The notes under the pieces: generated by a model
What the model was told of the DNA's origin: nothing
What the model saw: only the letters and a program-made list of their open reading frames with translations
Database searches by the model: none
Program-made: the position numbers and the translations under genes
In this document: positions 49,070 to 58,219 of the stretch, in pieces
Position numbering within the stretch: position 1 is the stretch's first letter
Layout of the letters: each line of letters begins with the position of its first letter
From: Actinomadura parmotrematis
GTDB lineage: Bacteria; Actinomycetota; Actinomycetes; Streptosporangiales; Streptosporangiaceae
Direction of reading: 5' to 3'
NCBI RefSeq assembly: GCF_019458805.1
Contig: NZ_JAIBOA010000005.1
Location: 271,211-335,210 of the forward strand
DNA length: 64,000 nucleotides

Positions 49070-50727
49070 TCGTCCCCCTTCCCGCGGCGCGGGAACAGCC
49101 CGCCGGGGCGCCCCTTGCCGTCCCAGTTCAGCAGGTTCACGCGGCCCTTGCGGTCGCCCGGGGACACCAGCGCCCCCGTCGTCTGCCGGTCCTTCAGCGC
49201 GTGGAAGCTCTCCACCGAGGCGGGCGCGGGCCGCCCCGACGCCTCGCCGAACGGTCCCGACGTGCGGTCGCGGCCGTGCTCGTCGTAGTCGTAGTCGACC
49301 GGGCAGGCCGACTCCTCCAGCGCGGCGGCCTCGGCGGCGGCCTGCGTCGGGATGACGTAGCGCTCGTCGTACTTGGCGAGGGCGAGCAGCCGGTACATGT
49401 CCTGCATGTCGCGGCCCGACATGCCGACCGCCGCCGCCTTGGCCTCGTCCGCCGGATCGCCCAGGTTGGTGTCGCGCATGTAGGAGCGCATCGCGGCGAG
49501 CTTGCGGAGCACCGCCGCGACCGGTTCGGGGTCGCCGGCGGTGAACAGCCCCGCCAGGTACCGCACCGGGATGCGCAGCGCCTCGATGGCGCCGAACAGG
49601 TTGCCGGCGTCCTCGCCGTCGTGGCCGGTGTCGCGCAGCGCGTCCACGACCGGCGACAGCGGCGGGATGTACCAGACCATCGGCATCGTGCGGAACTCCG
49701 GGTGCAGCGGCAGCGCCACCCGGTACCGGTTGATGAGCGCGTGCACCGGGGAGCGGCGGGCCGCCTCCAGCCAGGTCTCGGGGACGCCGTCGCGGCGGGC
49801 CGCGGCGATCACCTCGGGGTCCTCGGGGTCCAGGAACACCCCGAGCTGCGCCTCGTAGAGGGCCTTGTCGTCCTCGGTCTCGGCGGCCGCGGTCACCTTG
49901 TCGGCGTCGTAGAGCAGCACCCCGATGTAGCGGAGCCGCCCGACGCAGGTCTCCGAGCACACCGTCGGCAGCCCCACCTCCACCCGCGGGTAGCAGAAGG
50001 TGCACTTCTCAGCCTTGCCGGTCCGGTGGTTGAAATAGATCTTCTTGTAGGGGCAGCCGGTCACGCACATCCGCCAGCCCCGGCAGCCGTCCTGGTCGAC
50101 CAGCACGATGCCGTCCTCGGCCCGCTTGTAGATCGCGCCGGACGGGCAGGCGGCCATGCAGGCGGGGTTCAGGCAGTGCTCGCAGATGCGCGGCAGGTAG
50201 AACATGAACGCGCGCTCGTAGTCCAGCCGGATCGCGTCGGAGATCTTCTGCACCACCGGGTCGCGGCCCGCGATGTCGGGCCCGCCGCCGAGGTCGTCGT
50301 CCCAGTTGGCGCTCCACTCGACCTTCGTCGGCTCGCCGCTGATCAGCGAGTAGGGCCGCGCCACCGGGACGTCGTCCTGCAGCGGCGCGGTCGTCAGCGT
50401 CTCGTAGTCGTAGGTCCAGGGCTCGTAGTAGTCGGCGATCGTCGGCAGCAGCGGGTTGGAGAAGATCCCGAGCATCCGCCGCGCCCGCCCGCCCGAGCGC
50501 GGCTTCAGCCGCCCCTTGCGGTCCAGCGTCCACCCGCCCTGCCAGGTGTCCTGGTCCTCGTAGCGGCGCGGGTACCCCTGCCCCGGCCGCGTCTCGACGT
50601 TGTTGAACCACACGTACTCGGTGCCCGCCCGGTTCGTCCACGCCTGCTTGCACGTCACCGAGCACGTGTGGCACCCGATGCACTTGTCGAGGTTCATCAC
50701 CATCGACAGCTGCGCCATCACCCGCAT
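49066..50727 (-). CDS. narH: Respiratory nitrate reductase beta subunit
   Basis: 553 residues, slightly longer than the usual ~510 because of a C-terminal extension (about 490-553). Four Fe-S cluster motifs: CIGCHTCSVTC, CEHCLNPACMAACPSG, CRGWRMCVTGCPYKK (Trp replaces one Cys, giving the [3Fe-4S] cluster) and CTFCYPRVEVGLPTVCSETC. It relays electrons from NarI haem to NarG. The start is immediately after the narG stop, so the two are coupled. Confidence 0.94.
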   Translation of the reverse strand: MRVMAQLSMVMNLDKCIGCHTCSVTCKQAWTNRAGTEYVWFNNVETRPGQGYPRRYEDQDTWQGGWTLDRKGRLKPRSGGRARRMLGIFSNPLLPTIADYYEPWTYDYETLTTAPLQDDVPVARPYSLISGEPTKVEWSANWDDDLGGGPDIAGRDPVVQKISDAIRLDYERAFMFYLPRICEHCLNPACMAACPSGAIYKRAEDGIVLVDQDGCRGWRMCVTGCPYKKIYFNHRTGKAEKCTFCYPRVEVGLPTVCSETCVGRLRYIGVLLYDADKVTAAAETEDDKALYEAQLGVFLDPEDPEVIAAARRDGVPETWLEAARRSPVHALINRYRVALPLHPEFRTMPMVWYIPPLSPVVDALRDTGHDGEDAGNLFGAIEALRIPVRYLAGLFTAGDPEPVAAVLRKLAAMRSYMRDTNLGDPADEAKAAAVGMSGRDMQDMYRLLALAKYDERYVIPTQAAAEAAALEESACPVDYDYDEHGRDRTSGPFGEASGRPAPASVESFHALKDRQTTGALVSPGDRKGRVNLLNWDGKGRPGGLFPRRGKGDE

Positions 50728-53700
50728 CTAGTACTCCACCTTCTGGGAGCGGCGGCGGATGACGGTGATCTCGTCGCGCTGGTTGCCGGTCGGGCCGAGA
50801 TAGTTGAAGGAGTAGGACAGCTGCGCGTACCCGCCGATCAGGTGGGTCGGCTTCACCAGCAGCCGGGTCAGCGAGTTGTGGATGCCGCCGCGCCTGCCGG
50901 TGCGCTCGGTCTTGGGCATGTCGATGACGCGCTCCTGGGCGTGGTGGTAGTAGACGGTCCCCTGCGGCATCCGGTGCGAGACGATCGCGCGGGCGACGAC
51001 GACGCCGTTGCGGTTGTCCATCTCCACCCAGTCGTTGTCGGCGACGCCGATGCGGGCGGCGTCGAGCACGCTCATCCAGACCGTCGGGCCGCCGCGCGAC
51101 AGCGTCAGCATGAACAGGTTGTCCTGGTACTCGGAGTGGATCGACCACTTGGAGTGCGGGGTGAGGTAGCGGACGGTCAGCTCGGCCTCCCCTTTGGTGC
51201 CGGGGCGCGGCTCGCCGAACAGCCGGTGCATGTCGAGCGGCGGCCGGAACACCGGGAGCTGCTCGCCGAGCTCGGCCATCCAGGCGTGGTCGAGGAAGAA
51301 GTGCATGCGGCCGGTCAGGGTGTGCCAGGGCTTGCGGCGCTCGACGTTGATGGTGAACGGCGAGTAGCGGCGGTCCGGCGCCTCGATGCCCGACCACTCC
51401 GGCGACGGCCCGACCGCCGTCGGGCGGGCCTGGGCGTCGGGGAAGGTGATGCGCCGCTCGGCGCCCGACTCGATCAGCTCGTCGTAGGGGACGCCGGTCC
51501 GCTCGGCGAGCTGCGCGAACCCCTGCGCGGCGAGCCGGCCGTTGCTGGTGCCCGACAGCGCGAGGATCGCCTCGCACCACTTGGCCGCGGTGTCCAGGCG
51601 CGGGTTGCCGTCGCCGTCGGTGCCGCCGCGCTCGGCGAGCCAGCGCAGCTCGCGGTCGGCGGTGAACGTCACGCCCTTCACCGGCAGCCCGGCGGTGCCC
51701 GGCTTCGGGCCGAGCGCCTCCATGCGGGCGCCGACCGCGGCGTAGTCGCGCTCCACGATCGTGAACGTCGGCGCCGTGCCGCCCGCGACGCCGTACGGGG
51801 CGCCGCGCTCGCCCGGCGTGTCGTGCTGGAGCGGGACGGCGACGACGTCGCGGCGGACGCCGAGGCGCGTCGCGGCGAGGTCGCTGAACCGCCGCGCGAT
51901 CGCCTGGAAGGCGTCCAGGTCGCTGCGCGCCTCCCAGGGCGGGTCCACGGCGGGGTTGAAGGCGTGCACGAACGGGTGCATGTCGGTGGACGACAGGTCG
52001 TGCTTCTCGTACCAGGTCGCCGCCGGCAGCACGATGTCGGACATCAGCGTCGTCGACGTCATCCGGAAGTCCAGCGACAGCAGCAGGTCGAGCTTGCCGC
52101 GCGGCGCCTCGTCCCGCCACGCGACCTCGGCGGGGCGCGTCCCCTCGGGCGTCTCGGCCGCCTGGAGGTTGGAGTCGGTGCCGAGCAGGTGCCGCAGGAA
52201 GTACTCGTTGCCCTTGGCCGAGGAGCCGAGCAGGTTGGCGCGCCACACGGTGAGGACGCGCGGCCAGTTCGACGGCGCGTCCGGGTCGGCGGCCGCGTGG
52301 TGCAGCGAACCCTCGCGCAGGGCCTGCGCGATGTGGGCGGCCGGGTCGTCCCGCCCGATCTCGTCGGCGAGGTCGAGCGGGTTGCGGTCGAAGGCGGGCG
52401 CGAACGGCATCCAGCCGAGCCGCGCCGACTCGGCGACGAGGTCGGCGGTGTGCCGGCCGGCGAACGCGCCGGTGCCGGTCGGCGCCGCGAGCGCGTCGGC
52501 GCGGTAGCCGTCGTAGCGCCACTGGTCGGTGTGCAGGTACCAGTACGGGGTGGCGGGGATCTGGCGGGCCGGGCGCGTCCAGTCCAGGCCGAACGCCAGC
52601 TGCGCCCAGCCGGTGAACGGGCGGACCTTCTCCTGGCCGACGTAGTGCGCCCAGCCGCCGCCGTTGACGCCCTGGCAGCCGGTCAGCATGAGCAGCGACA
52701 GGAACGTCCGGTAGATCGTGTCGGAGTGGAACCAGTGGTTCGTCCCGGCGCCCATGATGATCATGCAGCGGCCGCCGCTCTTCTCCGCGGTCGCGGCGAA
52801 CTCGCGGGCGATGCGGACGGCGGTCGCGGCCGGCACGGAGGTGATCTCCTCCTGCCAGGCGGGGGTGCCGGGCGCGGACGCGTCGTCGTAGGAGGCCGGC
52901 CATTCGCCGGGCAGGCCCGGCCGGGCGACGCCGTACTGCGCGAGCATCAGGTCGTACACGGTGGTGACGAGGCGCCCGCCGACCCGGCGGACGGGGACGC
53001 CGCGCCGCAGCGGGGCGGCGGCGCCGTCGGGCTCGTCGAAGCGCGACAGCAGCACGGCCGCCGTGTCGCCGCCGTCCTCGTGCGCCGACAGCAGCGGTTC
53101 CAGGTCGCCGAGGTCGAGGTTCCAGCGGCCCTTGCCCTGCTCGCTCCAGCGGAAGCCGAGCGAGCCGTTCGGGACGGCGGGGGCGCCGGTCGCGCCGTCC
53201 AGCAGGACGGTCTTCCAGGCCGCGTCCGCGCCGTCCTCGCCGAGGTCGGCGGCGGTGAGGAAGCGGCCGGGGACGTGGCCGCCGTCGCGCTCGTCCAGGG
53301 TGACCAGGAACGGCAGGTCGGTGTGGCGGGCGACGTAGTCCTCGAACGCCGGGACGCGCCGGTCGGCGAAGCACTCCTTGAGGATCACGTGGCCCATCGC
53401 CATGCCGAGGGCGCCGTCGGTGCCCGGGTGCGGCGCGACCCACTCGTCGGCGAACTTGGTCGCGTCGGAGTAGTCGGGCGACATCACCACGACCTTCTGG
53501 CCCCGGTAGCGGGCCTCGGCCATCCAGTGCGCGTCGGGGGTGCGGGTCACCGGGACGTTGGAGCCCCACAGCATCAGGTAGGCCGCGTCCCACCAGTCGG
53601 CGGACTCGGGGACGTCGGTCTGGTCGCCGAACACCTGCGGGGAGGCGACGGGCAGGTCGGCGTACCAGTCGTAGAACGACAGCATCGCGCCGCCGAGCAG

Positions 53701-54324
53701 CGACACGAACCGCGACCCGGCGGCGTGCGACACCATCGACATCGCCGGGATCGGGGAGAACCCGGCGATGCGGTCCGGCCCGTACGCGGCGATCGTGTGC
53801 ACGTGCGCGGCGGCGATCATCTCGGTCGCCTCGTCCCAGGTGGTGCGGACGAGGCCGCCCTTGCCGCGCGCCGACTGGTAGCGGCGCCGCCGCCCGGGGT
53901 CGGCGGTGATCTCGGCCCAGGCGGCGACGGGGTCGCCGAGCCGCTCGCGCGCCTCCCGGTACATCTCGGCGAGGACGCCGCGCACGTAGGGGAAGCGGAC
54001 CCGGGTCGGCGAGTAGGTGTACCAGGAGAACGCGGCGCCGCGCGGGCAGCCGCGCGGCTCGTACTCGGGCCGGTCGGGGCCGACGCTCGGGTAGTCGGTC
54101 TCCTGGGTCTCCCAGGTGATGATGCCGTCCTTGACGTAGACCTTCCACGAGCACGAGCCGGTGCAGTTCACCCCGTGCGTGGAGCGCACCACCCGGTCGT
54201 GGCTCCAGCGGTCCCGGTAGAACGCGTCGCCCTCGCGGCCGCCGCGCAGGTACAGCGCCCGGCCGTCCGGCGAGGTCTCGGCCCGCGCGAAGAACCGTCC
54301 CGTGCGCAGCAGCGCGTCGCTCAT
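50728..54324 (-). CDS. narG: Respiratory nitrate reductase alpha (catalytic) subunit
   Basis: 1198 residues. It starts MSDALLRTGRFFARAETSPD. The N-terminal [4Fe-4S] motif uses His50, Cys54, Cys58 (STHGVNCTGSCSWKVY) and Cys93. Asp219 in SFYDWYADLPVASPQ is the expected Mo ligand. No twin-arginine signal, so the active site faces the cytoplasm as in NarG. It reduces nitrate to nitrite with bis-MGD. Translation probably starts at ATG 54324; GTG 54327 is an alternative. It leads the narGHJI operon. Confidence 0.95.
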   Translation of the reverse strand: MSDALLRTGRFFARAETSPDGRALYLRGGREGDAFYRDRWSHDRVVRSTHGVNCTGSCSWKVYVKDGIITWETQETDYPSVGPDRPEYEPRGCPRGAAFSWYTYSPTRVRFPYVRGVLAEMYREARERLGDPVAAWAEITADPGRRRRYQSARGKGGLVRTTWDEATEMIAAAHVHTIAAYGPDRIAGFSPIPAMSMVSHAAGSRFVSLLGGAMLSFYDWYADLPVASPQVFGDQTDVPESADWWDAAYLMLWGSNVPVTRTPDAHWMAEARYRGQKVVVMSPDYSDATKFADEWVAPHPGTDGALGMAMGHVILKECFADRRVPAFEDYVARHTDLPFLVTLDERDGGHVPGRFLTAADLGEDGADAAWKTVLLDGATGAPAVPNGSLGFRWSEQGKGRWNLDLGDLEPLLSAHEDGGDTAAVLLSRFDEPDGAAAPLRRGVPVRRVGGRLVTTVYDLMLAQYGVARPGLPGEWPASYDDASAPGTPAWQEEITSVPAATAVRIAREFAATAEKSGGRCMIIMGAGTNHWFHSDTIYRTFLSLLMLTGCQGVNGGGWAHYVGQEKVRPFTGWAQLAFGLDWTRPARQIPATPYWYLHTDQWRYDGYRADALAAPTGTGAFAGRHTADLVAESARLGWMPFAPAFDRNPLDLADEIGRDDPAAHIAQALREGSLHHAAADPDAPSNWPRVLTVWRANLLGSSAKGNEYFLRHLLGTDSNLQAAETPEGTRPAEVAWRDEAPRGKLDLLLSLDFRMTSTTLMSDIVLPAATWYEKHDLSSTDMHPFVHAFNPAVDPPWEARSDLDAFQAIARRFSDLAATRLGVRRDVVAVPLQHDTPGERGAPYGVAGGTAPTFTIVERDYAAVGARMEALGPKPGTAGLPVKGVTFTADRELRWLAERGGTDGDGNPRLDTAAKWCEAILALSGTSNGRLAAQGFAQLAERTGVPYDELIESGAERRITFPDAQARPTAVGPSPEWSGIEAPDRRYSPFTINVERRKPWHTLTGRMHFFLDHAWMAELGEQLPVFRPPLDMHRLFGEPRPGTKGEAELTVRYLTPHSKWSIHSEYQDNLFMLTLSRGGPTVWMSVLDAARIGVADNDWVEMDNRNGVVVARAIVSHRMPQGTVYYHHAQERVIDMPKTERTGRRGGIHNSLTRLLVKPTHLIGGYAQLSYSFNYLGPTGNQRDEITVIRRRSQKVEY

Positions 54325-54345
54325 CACACCCCCAGATCGTCCCGG

Positions 54346-54376
54346 GGTGATCATGCCCATGACCCATGGTGATCAA
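54346..54376 (-). promoter_or_regulatory. nar operon promoter with GGTGATCA repeats
   Basis: GGTGATCA occurs at 54346-54353 and 54368-54375, 22 bp apart. On the minus strand TTGATC (54376-54371) and TGATCA (54353-54348) with a 17-bp spacer could form the narG promoter. The repeats are symmetric enough (TGATCA is a palindrome) to be regulator sites; I cannot name the regulator. Confidence 0.5.
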
Positions 54377-54431
54377 GCAACCACCGTGCGCGCGTGTCCG
54401 CCCGCGGCCCCGCGGCCGCTCCCTCCCGGTC

Positions 54432-54953
54432 TCAGCCGAGGAGGCCGCCGAGGCGCCCCTCCAGCGCGGCGAGCAGCTCGGCGAGCCCGTCGGCGAGGTC
54501 CGCGCGCCGCTCGGCGGGCAGGCCCGCCAGCAGCGCCGCCTCGTAGGAGAGCTGCGCGGGCATCAGCCGGTCGACCAGGTCGCGCCCGGCGGCGGTCAGC
54601 GACAGGTGCTGGACGCGGCGGTCGCGGGTGTCGGTGCGCCGCTCCACCAGCCCGCGGTCGGCGAGCGCGCGGACCCGCTTGGTGACGGCGGCGCCGGAGG
54701 CGAACGTCTCGCGGGCGAGGCGGCCGGGGGTGACGCCGCCGCCGAGGCGGCGCAGCGTGTTCAGCGTGTCGAACTCGGCGCGGACGAGGCCCTCGCGGGC
54801 CAGCGGCGCGTCGCCGGCCTGCTGGAGCAGCGCGGCGCACCGGTTGATCCGGCCGATCACGCCCATCGGGCCGGTGTCGAGGTCCGGCGCCAGCTCGCGC
54901 CAGCCGCGGATCACCGCCGCCACCGCGTCCTCGACGGGGCTCTGGTCGGTCAT
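54432..54953 (-). CDS. MarR-family regulator
   Basis: 173 residues. Winged helix: FDTLNTLRRLGGGVTPGRLA, FASGAAVTKRVRALADRGLV and ERRTDTRDRRVQHLSLTAAG, with flanking dimerisation helices. Its ATG overlaps the stop of the FUSC exporter gene (ATGA), so it is cotranscribed with its likely target. Control probably acts at the 27-bp palindrome upstream of the exporter. The ligand may be an aromatic acid (inference from the exporter family). Confidence 0.85.
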   Translation of the reverse strand: MTDQSPVEDAVAAVIRGWRELAPDLDTGPMGVIGRINRCAALLQQAGDAPLAREGLVRAEFDTLNTLRRLGGGVTPGRLARETFASGAAVTKRVRALADRGLVERRTDTRDRRVQHLSLTAAGRDLVDRLMPAQLSYEAALLAGLPAERRADLADGLAELLAALEGRLGGLLG

Positions 54954-56611
54954 GGCCGTCCTTCCTCCGGCACTGTCGTCGGGTCATGGCGGGCGGGGGC
55001 GGGCCGCAGCCCGGCCAGGACGCGGTGGCCGTCGCGTTCGGCGCGCTCGATGCGCTCCTCGGGCAGGGCGCCCTGCCACCACTCCCCCGAGGCGACCTCG
55101 ACGGTGTCGCGGAGGTCGACCAGCGCCGTGGCGACGCGGTCGCGGGCGGCGGCGATCTCGCGGCGCGTACCGGACGCGGCCGGGCCGGCGGCGCGGGTGG
55201 CGGCGGTGAGGCGCTCCAGGGCGGCGCCGACGCGGCCGCCCGCCCGCCGGTTCGGGACGAGCGCGCAGCAGAGCAGCCCGGCCGCGGCGCCGAGCAGGCT
55301 GTCCAGCGCCCGCTCGGAGATCAGCGGGCCGGGGTCCTGGTAGCCGGCGAACTCGACCATGGTGAGCGCCATCGGCGTCACGAACACGCTGCCGAGCCAG
55401 TAGTTGCGGCTCATCCCGTACTCGGCGCCGATCTGGAAGGCGAGCACGACGAGCAGCAGCGCGACGGCGCCGGTGCGGGTGACCGGCAGCAGCGCGGCGA
55501 ACAGCACGAGCCCGGCCAGGTTGCCGACGACGCGCTGCACGGCCCGCCCCCAGCTCAGCGTGATGTTGGCCTGGAACACCGACGCGGCGGTGACGACGGC
55601 CCAGTAGGGGCGGCCGACGCCGAGCAGCATCGACGCCCAGCCCGCGACGGCGCTGCCGAGAGCGACGCGCGCCGCGACCGGCGGCAGCGGCGAGCCGGGT
55701 CCGAGCGCGGCGAGCAGGCCCCGCACGCCCCGCGGCCCGTGCGGGGCGCGGCGGTCTGCGGCGATCCCGGCGAGCTCGCGCGCCTCCTCCGGGGACGGTC
55801 CGGGGACGTCCGGGCGGGCGCCGGCGCGCAGTTCCCCCGCCCACCGGACGAGGCGACGGGCGTCGCCGGGCGCGCCCGCCATCGCCGCCTCGGCGCGCAC
55901 GACGAGGCGCTCCAGCAGGGCCCGTCCGGGCGCGGAGCCCGGCACCTGGAACAGCGTGTGCCAGGCCGCGTTGATCGCGCCCGCGGCGGCGTGCCGGTGG
56001 GCGGGCGCGGGGTCGGCGCGGTGCCGGGCGACCGCCTCCAGGGCCCGCGCGACGGCGATCCGCTCGGGCCCGTCGGGGCGGCGCAGCGCGGGCGCCATGC
56101 CGACCAGCCAGGCCACCGCCGCGCCGGCGAGGACCAGCGCGAGGTGCGCGGGGACGTCGGCGGCGCGCTGCGGCAGGAAGGCGCAGCTCGCCGCGATGAA
56201 GGTGAAGATGACGTTGGCGGGCGGCCCGATGCGGGTCGCGTCGCAGACCGCCTTGTGCACGGCCGCGATCAGCGCCGCGACCGCGACCCGCGCCCAGGTC
56301 GCGTCGGTGGCGGCGGCGGTGCAGAGCGCCGCCGCCACGCTCGCGCCCATGCCGGCGGCGACCCAGCCGAGGGTGCGGGCGCGCGCGGCGTAGGGCTGGC
56401 CGTGCGCGTACAGCGCGCAGAGCGACCCCGCTGAGATGTAGAGCATGAGGTCCAGGCGCCCCACCGCCAGCATCACCGCGCCGGGCAGCGCGAGGGCCGC
56501 CGCGGCACTGAAGGCGGGCTTGTACCAGGTGTCGCCGCGCCCGCGCAGGCGCAGCAGGCCCCGCACGGGCAGCGGGCGGAGGGACCGGGACGGGGACGGG
56601 AGGGCGCTCAC
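54950..56611 (-). CDS. FUSC-family membrane exporter (aromatic acid type)
   Basis: 553 residues. Two blocks of five to six membrane helices (about 30-175 and 315-455) are separated and followed by long soluble helical segments, the layout of FUSC/AaeB-like proteins; GVGRPYWAVVTAASVFQANI and AVQRVVGNLAGLVLF are typical. They export hydroxylated aromatic acids or similar weak acids. GTG 56611 lies 7 bases past a TAAACT element, so the mRNA may be leaderless. It is cotranscribed with the overlapping marR. Confidence 0.85.
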   Translation of the reverse strand: MSALPSPSRSLRPLPVRGLLRLRGRGDTWYKPAFSAAAALALPGAVMLAVGRLDLMLYISAGSLCALYAHGQPYAARARTLGWVAAGMGASVAAALCTAAATDATWARVAVAALIAAVHKAVCDATRIGPPANVIFTFIAASCAFLPQRAADVPAHLALVLAGAAVAWLVGMAPALRRPDGPERIAVARALEAVARHRADPAPAHRHAAAGAINAAWHTLFQVPGSAPGRALLERLVVRAEAAMAGAPGDARRLVRWAGELRAGARPDVPGPSPEEARELAGIAADRRAPHGPRGVRGLLAALGPGSPLPPVAARVALGSAVAGWASMLLGVGRPYWAVVTAASVFQANITLSWGRAVQRVVGNLAGLVLFAALLPVTRTGAVALLLVVLAFQIGAEYGMSRNYWLGSVFVTPMALTMVEFAGYQDPGPLISERALDSLLGAAAGLLCCALVPNRRAGGRVGAALERLTAATRAAGPAASGTRREIAAARDRVATALVDLRDTVEVASGEWWQGALPEERIERAERDGHRVLAGLRPAPARHDPTTVPEEGRP

Positions 56612-56617
56612 CCGAGA

Positions 56618-56647
56618 AGTTTAACGGGTATTTCACTCGTAAAACAA
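56618..56647 (-). promoter_or_regulatory. FUSC-marR promoter with 27-bp MarR-type palindrome
   Basis: Imperfect palindrome 56619-56645: arms GTTTAACGGGT and ACTCGTAAAAC around ATTTC match at 9 of 11 positions. Minus-strand TTGTTT (56647-56642), 18-bp spacer, TAAACT (56623-56618) coincide with it. An A+T-rich palindrome overlapping the promoter is typical of MarR operators. Confidence 0.65.
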
Positions 56648-56670
56648 ATGCCGGGCCCGCCCCCGCCCGG

Positions 56671-57132
56671 TCAGCGGTCCTTCAGCCACGGGTAGCGGTC
56701 GCGGTCGCCGCCCGCGTAGTCGGGGTCCAGGTAGATGAACACCCGCTGGATCTTGAAGTCGCGGATCTCGAACACGTCGCACCAGCGCCCGGCGCCCCAC
56801 TCGGGCACTCCCGCGCGCCACGGCCCGTCCACGTGCTCGCCGTGGCTGCCGCCCTCGCACACCACCGTGTCGCCGGCGAACACCCAGTTCAGCGACGCGT
56901 AGTGGTGCTCGATCGCGCGGATGGTGGCGCCGACCTCGCCGAACAGGCGGCCGATCTCCTCCTTGCCGGTGGCGAGCCCCCACTTGGGGAAGTAGACCTG
57001 GGCGTCGTCGTCGAACAGGTCCAGCAGGGGCGCCCCCGAGGAGGTGGTGCCGCCCCGGTCGAAGCCCTTGAGGTACTCCAGCGCCACCGACTTGCGCTGC
57101 TCGTCGGTCATCGTGCCCGTCGTGATAGCCAT
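56671..57132 (-). CDS. SnoaL-like/NTF2-fold protein
   Basis: 153 residues. The NTF2-like cone is read from ALEYLKGFDRGGTTSSGAPL, LLDLFDDDAQVYFPKWGLAT, AIEHHYASLNWVFAGDTVVC and a last strand with GRWCDVFEIRDFKIQRVFIY. This is the SnoaL-like family of small-molecule hydrolase/isomerase-like or binding proteins. Substrate cannot be told. ATG 57132 or 57111 may start it; neither has a strong ribosome site. Confidence 0.65.
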   Translation of the reverse strand: MAITTGTMTDEQRKSVALEYLKGFDRGGTTSSGAPLLDLFDDDAQVYFPKWGLATGKEEIGRLFGEVGATIRAIEHHYASLNWVFAGDTVVCEGGSHGEHVDGPWRAGVPEWGAGRWCDVFEIRDFKIQRVFIYLDPDYAGGDRDRYPWLKDR

Positions 57133-57291
57133 GCGTGCCCGCCCGTCGCGAGTGATCGTCCGCCGCCGCTCGCACGGTAGCGCCCCGCCGGGCGCGCGGC
57201 GAGGGGTGCGGCCGGACCCGGGCACGGCCGTTCCGGACTCCCGCTCCGTGCGCGTTTTCCGCACGATTCTGGGAACACCGGAGCGCACGCG

Positions 57292-57310
57292 ATTAGTTAG
57301 GCTTACCTAA
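57292..57310 (+). promoter_or_regulatory. IdeR/DmdR-type iron box
   Basis: ATTAGTTAGGCTTACCTAA matches the 19-bp actinobacterial iron-box consensus (TTAGGTTAGGCTAACCTAA) at 15 positions, with the right half nearly perfect. It lies 28 bases before the siderophore-interacting protein gene, overlapping its likely promoter. Confidence 0.75.
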
Positions 57311-57337
57311 GACGATATTCCGCGCATCGGAGGACGC

Positions 57338-58183
57338 ATGGCGACCGAACCCGCCCGCAAGGGGCGCCCGATCACCACCGCGACGGTGCTCCGCACCGAG
57401 CGGATCACCCCGCACATGATCCGGGTGGTGCTCGGCGGCGAGGCCCTCGCGGGCTTCGGCGCGGGCGCCCACACCGACCACTACATCAAGCTGATCTTCC
57501 CGCGGCCGGGCGTCGCCTACCCCGAGCCGTTCGACATGGGCGCGATCCGCGCCGAGTTCCCCCGCGAGCAGTGGCCGGTGACGCGCACCTACACCGTCCG
57601 CGCCTTCGACCGCGAGGCCCGCGAGCTCACCGTCGACTTCGTCCACCACGGCGACAAGGGCCTCGCCGGACCCTGGGCGGCGGCCGCGCGGCCCGGCGAG
57701 GAGATCAGCTTCATGGGGCCCGGCGGCGGCTACGCCCCCTCCCCCGACGCCGGCTGGCACCTGCTGGCCGGGGACGAGAGCGCGCTGCCCGCCATCGCCG
57801 CCTCGCTGGAGCGGCTCCCCGAGGGCGCCCTCGCCAAGGTGTTCCTCGAGGTCGCCGGCCCCGCCGAGGAGCAGGTCCTCGCCTCCCCCGGCAAGCCCGA
57901 GATCGTCTGGCTGCACCGCGGCGACCGGCCGGTCGGCGCGGCCCTGGCCGAGGCCGTGCGCGCCCTGGAGTTCCCGGACGGCGACGTGCAGGCGTTCGTG
58001 CACGGCGAGGCCGGCATGGTCAAGGACCTGCGCCGGTACCTGCGCGTCGAGCGCGGCCTGCCCATGGACCGGCTGTCGATCTCCGGCTACTGGCGGATCG
58101 GCCGCGACGAGGACGGCTGGCAGTCCTCCAAGCGCGAGTGGAACCGGCAGATCGAGACCGAGGAGGCGCGGGCGCTCTCCTGA
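57338..58183 (+). CDS. Siderophore-interacting protein (ferric-siderophore reductase)
   Basis: 281 residues. FAD-binding domain with VTRTYTVRAFDREARELTVD and DFVHHGDKGLAGPWA; NAD(P)H domain with LAGDESALPAIAASLERLPE and the C-terminal SISGYWRIGRDEDGW. SIP enzymes reduce Fe(III)-siderophores in the cytoplasm to release iron. GGAGG precedes ATG 57338. The iron box upstream predicts repression when iron is plentiful. No siderophore transporter or biosynthesis gene lies in this window. Confidence 0.9.
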   Translation: MATEPARKGRPITTATVLRTERITPHMIRVVLGGEALAGFGAGAHTDHYIKLIFPRPGVAYPEPFDMGAIRAEFPREQWPVTRTYTVRAFDREARELTVDFVHHGDKGLAGPWAAAARPGEEISFMGPGGGYAPSPDAGWHLLAGDESALPAIAASLERLPEGALAKVFLEVAGPAEEQVLASPGKPEIVWLHRGDRPVGAALAEAVRALEFPDGDVQAFVHGEAGMVKDLRRYLRVERGLPMDRLSISGYWRIGRDEDGWQSSKREWNRQIETEEARALS

Positions 58184-58219
58184 GGCCCGCTCCGGACGCC
58201 GGGCCGGGCGCCCCGGACG

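Noticed and set aside
49201..54372. A ~1700-codon plus-strand open frame opposite narG/narH
   Set aside because: Same shadow effect; the real genes are narG and narH with intact cofactor motifs.
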